A stretch of DNA of 64,000 nt from Pseudomonas fluorescens (GTDB lineage Bacteria; Pseudomonadota; Gammaproteobacteria; Pseudomonadales; Pseudomonadaceae). The DNA lies in the NCBI GenBank assembly GCA_902825215.1, contig LR782234.1, forward strand, positions 5,022,001 to 5,086,000. The letters run 5' to 3'. Shown piece by piece: positions 1 through 6,571 of the stretch; the stretch's first letter is position 1, and every line of letters starts with the position of its first letter. The notes under the pieces were generated by a model. The model was not told the DNA's origin, searched no databases, and worked only from the letters and a program-made list of their open reading frames with translations. Both the position numbers and the translations under genes were made by a program.

Positions 1-1152
1 GCCGTTATTTGAGTCCGCGCGAAGCAATTTCACGATCTGCCTAGCAAGCCATCCGTAATCCAACGATTCTGGTGGTGGCGAAAACATAAAGCCATATCGC
101 CGGTCGTCAAGCTTAGCCTCAAGCCGGGAGATGAAACGCGTCAGTTTATCTTCCCATTCGCCTTTAACAGCCGCGCCCTTAGCACCGACCCCTTTCGTCG
201 TATTGTCGACCTTTAAACGATCGACCAAGTCCGATACGGCATATGGAATCGGCGAATCGACTGTGAAGGTCTCTTTAACTTTGGCCTTACCCGAATCATC
301 AAGCGTGTTCCCCTTGAGCTCACGGACATGGCGGGTAAATCGTGAGGCTTGGTTGGGTGCGTTCTGATCGCTCCGGTCTAAAACCATCGACAACATTTCG
401 TCGCGGTTCAACAGCCAGTACGGAAGAAATAACGCATCATCTTTTGGCGCCGCTAGATCACCCGGTCCGGCGATACGAAACCGCTGCGCGAATCCGCCTT
501 TGCTTTTATCCGCAAGTGGTCGATATTCACCGTGCATGTCAAAAACCACAATGTTGGGAAACCTGAGTTTGGCTGCCCTTTCAAGGATAAGCGCAACTGC
601 CCAACTCTTCCCCGACCCGGTACTCCCGAGAATTGCAGCATGCCTCTGAAAAAATCTGTCGCCGCTTGCTATCGCTTCAGCGCTCCGGTCGGCGACAAAT
701 ACGCCAAGCTTTAGACGCTCGTTCTCTGAGAGGCCGGCACCCAAGATGCCCATGAACCGTTGCAGATTTGCTGCTTCGATGACGAAGCATTCACGGTCAA
801 TCTGAGGAAAGCTATCAGCCCCTCGCTTAAAGGTGTCCGATTTTTCTCCATCAACCGTTCGATAGGTGCCAATTACAAAAGCCTGCATATGATCAGAAGG
901 CGAGACGGTCAACGTTCCGAACTCACCATCCGCGGGGTCGGGGAGCTCCTCACGGAGTGAGCGGGTAACCCGATCAGCCATTGCAATAAGGAACTCAGAC
1001 TGCGTAACCCCCCTAATTGCGATGAGCTGCCCTATACCTACGCGGGTCAGCATCTCGGAGTTAGTAACGTCAATCGCAACGCGGCTGGTGTCGACACCGG
1101 CAACGCGTCCAATTTGTTCATTATCTGTAAAGTCGAGCGCTGCACCAGTCAT
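1..1152 (-). CDS. herA: HerA-family ATPase of a SIR2-HerA defence pair (cut by window edge)
   Basis: Only the first 384 residues are present; the reading frame is open through base 1. Residues 8-100 look like the HAS-barrel that opens HerA proteins. A Walker A motif GSTGSGKS lies at residues 176-183, and VVFDMHGEY at 202-210 matches the conserved D-x-HGEY segment of HerA/VirB4-type hexameric motor ATPases. The ATG overlaps the stop of the SIR2 gene (ATGA, 4 bp), so the two are translationally coupled. Known of the family: HerA partners of SIR2 nucleases/NADases form large complexes that abort phage infection (SIR2-HerA, also called Nezha). That this copy works that way is inferred. The Walker B, sensor and C-terminal parts lie outside the window, so intactness cannot be judged. 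Confidence 0.9.
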   Translation of the reverse strand, partial: MTGAALDFTDNEQIGRVAGVDTSRVAIDVTNSEMLTRVGIGQLIAIRGVTQSEFLIAMADRVTRSLREELPDPADGEFGTLTVSPSDHMQAFVIGTYRTVDGEKSDTFKRGADSFPQIDRECFVIEAANLQRFMGILGAGLSENERLKLGVFVADRSAEAIASGDRFFQRHAAILGSTGSGKSWAVALILERAAKLRFPNIVVFDMHGEYRPLADKSKGGFAQRFRIAGPGDLAAPKDDALFLPYWLLNRDEMLSMVLDRSDQNAPNQASRFTRHVRELKGNTLDDSGKAKVKETFTVDSPIPYAVSDLVDRLKVDNTTKGVGAKGAAVKGEWEDKLTRFISRLEAKLDDRRYGFMFSPPPESLDYGWLARQIVKLLRADSNNG

Positions 1153-2204
1153 GCGGATAGAACTCCTTTTATGAATCCGTCAAGGTCCCAATAATCGATA
1201 TCGGGATAAAATTTCTCAGCGCCGTCGATGATGAAACGGGTGCCGATAGTGCCACCTTCTTGGTGAAATTCTGCCGCAATCACGTTCTTATGCCCGATGG
1301 CCAACTCTCGCGCTTTAGAAGAGAGCCAGTAGGTCAAGATTAAGGTCCTCACACCTGACTTGATCCGAGGGGTCAGATGCGTCTCTAAGTGATCGTCATT
1401 GAAGCCGTAACCGAGGATGAGAAAATAGCGAGCTTTGTCGATAGCATCGTTGGCTTTTTCACGATGCTTATCGAAGGGGCTGTCGTAGCCGCTCCTGAAT
1501 TTGTTTAGCCCTGGCGTAATGATAAGTCGAGGTAGCGGTAGTGCTCCTGCGTAACGTACTGGATTGCCCTTACGGTGATACCAGTCAAGACTTCCGTGCG
1601 GTTTGAAGACGTTTACCTTGGATGCGAATTTGTACCGCACATTTTTACCGACCAGCTTGACGCTACGGCAGAAGCTCCAGTAGCTATCCTGTGGATCTAG
1701 CCGCGCGGCAAAATGGCCGGAGAACATTGTATCGACACCTAGCCCAGCTTCCTCGCAGGCAAGCTCAACGAGACGGTCATAGTTTGTTGTCACGATTGGT
1801 ATCCCCGCGTCCGGCTTGAGCAAGTGGGGAATAAGCCGCGTTAGGCGAAGAGTTTTTGCGTTACTAAACACCTCAGAAATGATCCCCTCCTCCGACCGAG
1901 CGATGAAATCACCGGTGCTCTGCACGATAGCGGCCTCCAACGAGGGCGTTGGAGCTTGCTTGAGCAAAGCCGCTTCCAGCCCATCAGTTGCAATGAGTGG
2001 ATGGATCTGCTCCCAGAGTTGATTGTCCTCCGGGGAAAGGCTCGCTGGAATGTGCATGACCAAATGCTGGCCAAGCAATCCCATCCCGGGCACTCCTTCT
2101 GCGCATGACAATCCAGAACCAACGACCAAGACGAGACCATCGCCAAATTGTTTCTGAAGCTGCTTCTTTAACGCACTTATTTCCATGTGCCCCACCAATG
2201 TCAT
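1149..2204 (-). CDS. SIR2-family NADase/nuclease subunit of SIR2-HerA defence
   Basis: A 351-residue protein with the SIR2 fold signature: nucleotide-binding GSGLS at residues 29-33, TTNYD at 139-143, the candidate catalytic His in KPHGSLDW (His203), and a C-terminal GYGFNDDH at 265-272. This set is typical of bacterial defence SIR2 domains that degrade NAD+ rather than of protein deacetylases. It overlaps herA by 4 bp, which is the diagnostic arrangement of SIR2-HerA. The start is uncertain: ATG at 2204 and an in-frame ATG at 2186 (residue 7, preceded by a GGTGGGG stretch) are both possible. The 230 bp upstream separate it from ptuB, so it may have its own promoter. Family assignment is firm; the anti-phage role is inferred from the pairing. 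Confidence 0.9.
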   Translation of the reverse strand: MTLVGHMEISALKKQLQKQFGDGLVLVVGSGLSCAEGVPGMGLLGQHLVMHIPASLSPEDNQLWEQIHPLIATDGLEAALLKQAPTPSLEAAIVQSTGDFIARSEEGIISEVFSNAKTLRLTRLIPHLLKPDAGIPIVTTNYDRLVELACEEAGLGVDTMFSGHFAARLDPQDSYWSFCRSVKLVGKNVRYKFASKVNVFKPHGSLDWYHRKGNPVRYAGALPLPRLIITPGLNKFRSGYDSPFDKHREKANDAIDKARYFLILGYGFNDDHLETHLTPRIKSGVRTLILTYWLSSKARELAIGHKNVIAAEFHQEGGTIGTRFIIDGAEKFYPDIDYWDLDGFIKGVLSA

Positions 2205-2436
2205 CGTGCCAGGCTCTCAAGAAGGTAGCACGGCGCCAAGCCCTTCAACAGCTCGCTATTCGCTCAGGGCATAGCGCCCGCTAACCGTGAAGCTTCAGGA
2301 CTGAAGAGGGCAGCGACTAACGTTTCTCCGTGGCATCTATCTCTCATCATCTACCTTTAAATGCCAGTCCTACGAGGTAAGTGGAGATCGATTAGGCGGA
2401 AGCCTATGACACACTATGATATATCAAGGCGAAAAT
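2205..2436. other. Intergenic region between SIR2-HerA and Septu modules
   Basis: About 230 bp without a convincing ORF. It must hold the ptuB 3' end signals and probably the promoter of the SIR2-HerA pair. I could not pick out a clear terminator hairpin or a consensus sigma70 promoter. Confidence 0.4.
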
Positions 2437-3183
2437 TTACATTCCTAGGTACGCTCTAGCAGCGGTAAAAAACCTAAAATACCTTCCATCTTCTGGCGAT
2501 AAACGCGCTTGAGCTACAATTTGTCGAGCTTCACCGGCGCTCTTTCCAACTTTTACCTGAGCAATTAAAGCGTCAGATATTATTTTTAGGGTATCAACTC
2601 TAGCTTTCTTCAATCTACCTGAATTTAGATTCAGCTCGACAATTGTCCTATCTACCACATCAACCGCAACACCTGATTCAGCACATGCAGCTTCGTTTAC
2701 ACCTAGCTGACCTGTGGTTCTACTTACTGTAAACAAGCATGGCGCCAGCGGTATATCCAACGGAAACAAAATCAAACCATCAAGTATTTTATTTTCCTTC
2801 TTCTTATCACATGTAAGATCAGGAGCACCATACCTTACCTCTGGCTCGTGAACCGCACCATTTGAACCACCCAAACACACAGCGAACAAATTACTCCACT
2901 TAGTTACCCATGGAATATTATTTGCAAAAGAGCTTTTTGGGTGAAAGTGCTCCACCCCAATATCCTGAATCCCACCAACCCCATCGCGCCGATAAATATC
3001 TATTTCACAATATGCACAAAGATAATGCTGATCCACCAAAAGCCGATCAACAACTTCAGCCTGATACTCCGACTCAGACCTGAATTTATCCCAATATTGC
3101 CGATGACTTACTCCATCATACGGATTAGTATCGTTAAAAACCGCTACAAAACTAGGCTCATCCTGTTTCTTTATATTCTTCAA
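2437..3183 (-). CDS. ptuB: Septu system HNH nuclease PtuB
   Basis: A 248-residue HNH protein. CAYC at residues 56-59, VEHFHPK at 77-83 and WSNLFAVC at 96-103 form the zinc-knuckle/HNH arrangement found in the nuclease subunits of Septu and of Ec78-type retrons (PtuB-like). It directly follows ptuA; its apparent TTG start overlaps the ptuA TGA (TTGA), implying translational coupling and a low, PtuA-dependent expression level. No good internal ATG precedes the conserved core. Base composition is clearly more AT-rich than the housekeeping genes to the right, which points to horizontal acquisition. Known of the family: PtuA-PtuB complexes degrade DNA upon phage infection. No reverse transcriptase or retron RNA is visible nearby, so Septu is preferred over a retron. 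Confidence 0.88.
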   Translation of the reverse strand: MKNIKKQDEPSFVAVFNDTNPYDGVSHRQYWDKFRSESEYQAEVVDRLLVDQHYLCAYCEIDIYRRDGVGGIQDIGVEHFHPKSSFANNIPWVTKWSNLFAVCLGGSNGAVHEPEVRYGAPDLTCDKKKENKILDGLILFPLDIPLAPCLFTVSRTTGQLGVNEAACAESGVAVDVVDRTIVELNLNSGRLKKARVDTLKIISDALIAQVKVGKSAGEARQIVAQARLSPEDGRYFRFFTAARAYLGM

Positions 3184-4475
3184 TTTTTCGAATCCAACTC
3201 TTGAATTGCAATATCCATTTCAAGGCGCTCGATCTCCGGATCAAAACCCTTACCCCATGCATCTAACTCTTCCTTCAGCAGAAGCGCATCTTTCGCTTTC
3301 CAGTTACCCGATTCAACCAGCTGCTGGTACTGCTTTAGTTTTCGAACAATTTCTAAACTATCAGGCCGAGTATTGACCCCAAGTATTTTATCAAGCACAT
3401 AACTATTATCAGCGCCTTCAGAGAAAGCTACGGGCACTAGACACGCGTCTGCCCCCTCCCAATCAATCACCCTCAATTGATCAGGGCGCACGGTTGAAAT
3501 TACGTGAGGACTATGAGACGACACTATAAATTGAATATTTTGAAAGACCCTTCGAAGGTCAGGAAGAATGGTTTGTTGCCAACCTGGATGTAGATGAAGC
3601 TCCACTTCATCTATCATCACAATCCCTGTAGAAACGAGAGGATCCTTCAGATCAGGATTTGCCTCTGCCATTCTGGCAGCAATATCCATGACCATAACCA
3701 ACGCGATACGATACCCGTCACTTAACTGTTCGATCCTAAGAGGATACACGCCATCAGCTCGTGCCCAATCCAACATTATCCCAGCAGGATGAGCCATGCG
3801 CGGATTGGAAAACTCAGGCATAAATTGCTGTATAGCACTCCGAATGCAGCTGAGCTCAGGAGATTTATAATCGAAAGATTTTAACTCCCGCTGCCTTGAG
3901 AGCTCTAGAGTCTCAAGATTATAAAAATACTCAATAAAACGTCTAAAGTTAGTCTTACTTTCCAACGACTCACTATATGAATCAAACCTAGTAAACTCTT
4001 TCTTGAAACCTCTCTTCCTCTCGGGAAGTGCAAAAACGCCACGACCCGTCCCATAATAAGCCAGAACCGGCAATATTACGCCATTACTCTCATTAAATCC
4101 GTCGACCAACGCGTCCGCATAATCATTTATTGCCTTTATTCCTAGCGCGGGAGGAATCTGCTTCGATGTTTTTTTCGTTTTATCCCGACGCTCAGTCCTG
4201 TCCCAACATACCCCATCGATTGTTTCGCATGTAACTCTACTGTAGGGCGGCTTGGCGCCAGTTTCCAATACCTTGAAATCGGTCTCTTTTTGCGATATCC
4301 CCGCGACTCCAGGGATGCGGGTTAAAAAAGCTCCGATTGAGATCGCCAAAGCGTCGAGAATCGAGCTTTTACCAGAGCCATTTCGAGCAACAAGTACAGT
4401 CAAGTCTTCATCAAAATCAATTGAGAAGTCGGTAAAACGGCGAAAATTTTCACAACGAATTTTCTTAATCTTCAT
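3180..4475 (-). CDS. ptuA: Septu system AAA/ABC-type ATPase PtuA
   Basis: A 431-residue ATPase from the chosen start at 4475; an upstream in-frame ATG at 4511 exists, but AGGAAG sits just ahead of the 4475 ATG, so the shorter form is favoured. Walker A is ARNGSGKSS at residues 30-38. The ABC-type signature is in EQLSDGYR, Walker B is GIVMIDEVELHLHP, and a switch histidine follows in IVSSHSPHV. This SMC/OLD-like layout without a Toprim domain, followed by an HNH gene, defines the Septu ATPase. It is thought to bind and gate its HNH partner PtuB in response to phage or nucleotide signals. A 40-codon ORF ends 36 bp upstream. AT-rich composition and codon use differ from the flanking core genome. 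Confidence 0.9.
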   Translation of the reverse strand: MKIKKIRCENFRRFTDFSIDFDEDLTVLVARNGSGKSSILDALAISIGAFLTRIPGVAGISQKETDFKVLETGAKPPYSRVTCETIDGVCWDRTERRDKTKKTSKQIPPALGIKAINDYADALVDGFNESNGVILPVLAYYGTGRGVFALPERKRGFKKEFTRFDSYSESLESKTNFRRFIEYFYNLETLELSRQRELKSFDYKSPELSCIRSAIQQFMPEFSNPRMAHPAGIMLDWARADGVYPLRIEQLSDGYRIALVMVMDIAARMAEANPDLKDPLVSTGIVMIDEVELHLHPGWQQTILPDLRRVFQNIQFIVSSHSPHVISTVRPDQLRVIDWEGADACLVPVAFSEGADNSYVLDKILGVNTRPDSLEIVRKLKQYQQLVESGNWKAKDALLLKEELDAWGKGFDPEIERLEMDIAIQELDSKN

Positions 4476-4511
4476 AGGACTTCCTTTTTCGCCCCGGACC
4501 CAAGGCCCCAT

Positions 4512-4634
4512 TCAAATATCCGACAGCTGCATTTGCAGCACCAAGATAGCTAGCTCCTCACTATCCCCGCCGCGCAAAACTTCGTCGAAAAGCGCTCTCG
4601 CATAGACTGGGTCAGCGCGCAGCAACTCTGCCAT
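4512..4634 (-). CDS. Small ORF (40 aa) just upstream of ptuA
   Basis: An ATG-started ORF of 40 residues beginning MAELLRADP and ending QMQLSDI, located between the HNH gene and ptuA on the same strand. The N-terminal pattern (R-x-DP-x-(Y/F)-A-x-x-L-x-(D/E)E...) loosely resembles the first helices of the small Xre-type addiction-module regulators, but the helix-turn-helix that should follow is missing. It may be a truncated regulator, a leader ORF for ptuA, or chance. There is only a weak ribosome site (TAGGTA). Confidence 0.35.
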   Translation of the reverse strand: MAELLRADPVYARALFDEVLRGGDSEELAILVLQMQLSDI

Positions 4635-4700
4635 TACCTAGTGGTGCATCCTGTCCTTCACAGCATGCTCGTCTCGTTTTGGTTCCAGATCGGTCAAAAT

Positions 4701-5543
4701 TCAATTTACCTCTCCCCAGTACAAATGCTCTCTATGCCAAGCAAGGTACTTGAGGTGTTGCGTTGACAGCGAGACGCTCAGCTCCGGTGAGCAGTTCAAA
4801 ATCTGGCGATCCCTGTCGGAGATGTAATGTGAAATCAAGATTTTTCCCATGTCGTCAAAGGAGACATAACCCTTGTCGAACAGTGCATCGAGGCTCGGAC
4901 TCAACAGAAGACCGTTGTAAAAATCCAGCCGCTCAGCGTTGCTTGACTGACTCCACGGTTTGATGTGTGAGGCTTTCAAAATATCGATCTGTGAGCAACC
5001 AGTAGCCGAGCACGCCCCCCAGTGCTTGATGAGGCTCTTACGGAAAGCGCCCTGCCCAACCCGAGCAAGAATGATCTGAGTTTTCTGGGTCTCAGTGAGC
5101 ATTGCATCACTCATCACTTGCTGCTCTTGGCCCTCAGCGATGACCTCAGCAACATCGTCGGTTGCCCAATATTTTCGGGTGACACCAAAGCTACCTTTCC
5201 GGCTGGGGGCTACCCCAATAGAAACGCAGAAGTTTTCAAAAGCGAGCTGTAGACTCTCGTTCTGAACGGGACACGAGCCGTAAATTTTGTTCAGCGCGTG
5301 GTTGGTTTCACTTCCATGCTTCTCCCTGTTGAATCCGTGGATCTGAATCGTGTTGCCAACGTAGCCGATGAACCTAGATGGGGCAAAAGCGATGCCGACA
5401 TCTGTGAGGTATGGCAGATAGCATGTCCCTTTTTTAATGAGGTCTTGGTAGATCCTCCTATCTCCATCTGCTGCCACTCTCGCACGTTCAAGCTCAGCAA
5501 GGTTCTCTGCTACCTGCTCCTCGTTTACCACCAGCTCCATCAC
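4701..5543 (-). CDS. HNH endonuclease (HNH_2 type) in defence island
   Basis: A 280-residue protein whose C-terminal half carries an HNH_2-type nuclease: Cys178 and Cys183, the catalytic-type ASHIKPW (His193), NGLLL from residue 210 and DALFDKGYVSF ending near 229. The N-terminal 130 residues do not match a family I can name; they may hold a DNA- or target-sensing domain. No methyltransferase is adjacent, so a classical restriction-modification pair is unlikely; a standalone or modification-dependent nuclease is possible. It lies upstream of the Septu genes on the same strand, with a terminator hairpin just before it that separates it from the conjugation remnants. The start could be either of the two adjacent ATG codons at 5543 and 5540. 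Confidence 0.8.
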   Translation of the reverse strand: MMELVVNEEQVAENLAELERARVAADGDRRIYQDLIKKGTCYLPYLTDVGIAFAPSRFIGYVGNTIQIHGFNREKHGSETNHALNKIYGSCPVQNESLQLAFENFCVSIGVAPSRKGSFGVTRKYWATDDVAEVIAEGQEQQVMSDAMLTETQKTQIILARVGQGAFRKSLIKHWGACSATGCSQIDILKASHIKPWSQSSNAERLDFYNGLLLSPSLDALFDKGYVSFDDMGKILISHYISDRDRQILNCSPELSVSLSTQHLKYLAWHREHLYWGEVN

Positions 5544-5565
5544 TACCCCTTACAATGAAAAGCCC

Positions 5566-5588
5566 GGCTAAGTGGCCGGGCGTCAAGG
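5566..5588 (-). terminator. Rho-independent terminator before the HNH gene
   Basis: A 7-bp perfect stem GCCCGGC/GCCGGGC with a 6-base loop, followed on the minus strand by TTTTCATT. It would end transcription arriving from the traJ/small-ORF side. Confidence 0.65.
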
Positions 5589-5741
5589 TCAAGACATCCC
5601 AAGGACCGCAAGCGACTGCTCGCGAACGCCGCGGCCTTGCTCGTCCTTCTTTTGAGCCATCAGATACAGACCTTTCCCCGCTGATTTTTTAGCCCATAGC
5701 TCACAAATCAGGCGCTTTTCTTTGCTGTCGCCGTTGCTCAC
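5589..5741 (-). CDS. Small or truncated ORF (50 aa), unknown
   Basis: A GTG-started frame of 50 residues (VSNGDSKEKRL... ending LAVLGMS) whose stop abuts the terminator at 5566-5588. The frame stays open for about 7 codons upstream of the GTG to an in-frame TAG. Lying next to a broken traJ, it may be the remnant of a conjugation gene. I do not recognise it. Confidence 0.35.
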   Translation of the reverse strand: MSNGDSKEKRLICELWAKKSAGKGLYLMAQKKDEQGRGVREQSLAVLGMS

Positions 5742-5782
5742 ACGGTCTCCGCCCTTGTATAGCAGCTAGGAGTCCTTTCAGG

Positions 5783-6152
5783 CTACCTGTTCGCTTTAAC
5801 AATCATACCCATTTTTATGCGAACCCCAGCTTGCAGCTCACGAAACTCAATCATCATTGCTTCGACCTTAGCAGCACTGGCTCCAAAACCTGGTTTCTCA
5901 GCAAGCCACAATTTGAGCAGGCCTGCCACTCGCCCTAGATCACCATTAATCTTTGCCAGTTTTGCCACAGCTTGCAGGTCAACAACCGAACGGATCGGCT
6001 CATTCAACCCAACCGCCCGCAGGAACGCGGACTGAGACATTCCCGCTTGCGCGGCACGATCTACCAGCGGCGCGTTCGTCCTCGGTCACGAATACCTTGA
6101 TGTATCCGTTCCGGGGCCGGGTGCTGTAAGTCGTTTTTTTCTTCCCTGCCAT
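5783..6152 (-). pseudogene. traJ: traJ-like relaxosome gene, frameshifted
   Basis: The intact part from 6040 (MSQSAFLRAVGL..., with INGDLGRVAGLLKLWL) matches the C-terminal two thirds of RP4-type TraJ, the oriT-binding relaxosome protein. The missing N-terminus is present upstream in another frame: it starts MAGKKKTTYSTRPRNG at 6152 and continues IKVFVTEDERAA. The two pieces join around 6070-6080, where GCCGCTGG is explained by loss of one GC pair from an original GCCGCGCTGG. Restoring 2 bp gives about 123 residues, the normal TraJ length. The remnant shows that the island derives from a conjugative or mobilisable element. The neighbouring relaxase (traI) and traK are absent in the window. 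Confidence 0.75.
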
Positions 6153-6173
6153 TCTTCTCTCGCTCTTGCCGCA

Positions 6174-6262
6174 GCGACGGCCATGTACAGCCCGTCGCGG
6201 TCGTTCACCTTGCAGAGTTTTTCTTGCGGTTTGAGGTTACGCAGCTTGGTATCGGTCAGCAT
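6174..6262 (-). pseudogene. 5' fragment of a P4-type tyrosine integrase
   Basis: From the ATG at 6262 the frame reads MLTDTKLRNLKPQEKLCKV followed by NDRDGLYMAV, the highly conserved N-terminal start of DUF4102/P4-type integrases. After about 30 residues similarity stops and the sequence runs into the leader of the traJ remnant. The catalytic domain (R...HxRH...Y) is therefore deleted. Its position about 310 bp beyond the guaA stop and its orientation fit an integrase of a guaA-targeting genomic island. Confidence 0.75.
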
Positions 6263-6494
6263 GGCAGTTACGGATTCCATGGAAAAAAATACCATGCTCA
6301 GAAAAGCACGCATGCACCACGATAAAGCCCAATGAAACGGGGCTAATGATGAGATTTGATACCATGCCCTCCCCTACTAGGGCGACATGGTATCGAGCAC
6401 CGAACATGGCATTTGGCTCAGTCAATGCCCCGTACCCTGTCATACAAACAAGGTGCTTGGCGATGCACAAAGCTGCCCGAATTTGCCAGACCTA
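6263..6494. other. Island-guaA junction region, no intact gene
   Basis: No convincing gene. It contains the upstream region of the integrase fragment, two copies of ATACCATG (near 6289 and 6359) and the inverted repeat at 6358-6394. The att core expected at the guaA 3' end has no visible second copy in the window; it would lie beyond base 1. Confidence 0.5.
6358..6394. repeat. Inverted repeat, possible operator or integrase arm site
   Basis: GATACCATG (6358-6366) and its exact reverse complement CATGGTATC (6386-6394) flank a smaller GCCCT/AGGGC pair. No T-run follows, so a DNA-binding site upstream of the integrase fragment is more likely than a terminator. Confidence 0.55.
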
Positions 6495-6525
6495 AAAAAC
6501 CAAAAGCCCGCAATTACGCGGGCTT
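6494..6525 (-). terminator. guaA terminator
   Basis: An 8-bp stem GCGGGCTT/AAGCCCGC with a 6-base loop (6504-6525), followed on the minus strand by TTGGTTTTTT. It lies 47 bp after the guaA stop and ends the guaB-guaA transcript before the island. Confidence 0.85.
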
Positions 6526-6571
6526 CAGGGCATTTCTTGCTAGATCGTGCCGGACAATGCCGGACGTCCAA

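Noticed and set aside
2437..4475. Retron of the Ec78 type
   Set aside because: The ATPase-HNH pair occurs in such retrons, but no reverse transcriptase gene or msr-msd-like RNA is visible nearby, so Septu fits better.
4701..5543. Type II restriction-modification system
   Set aside because: No methyltransferase gene with SAM motifs is present in the visible island.
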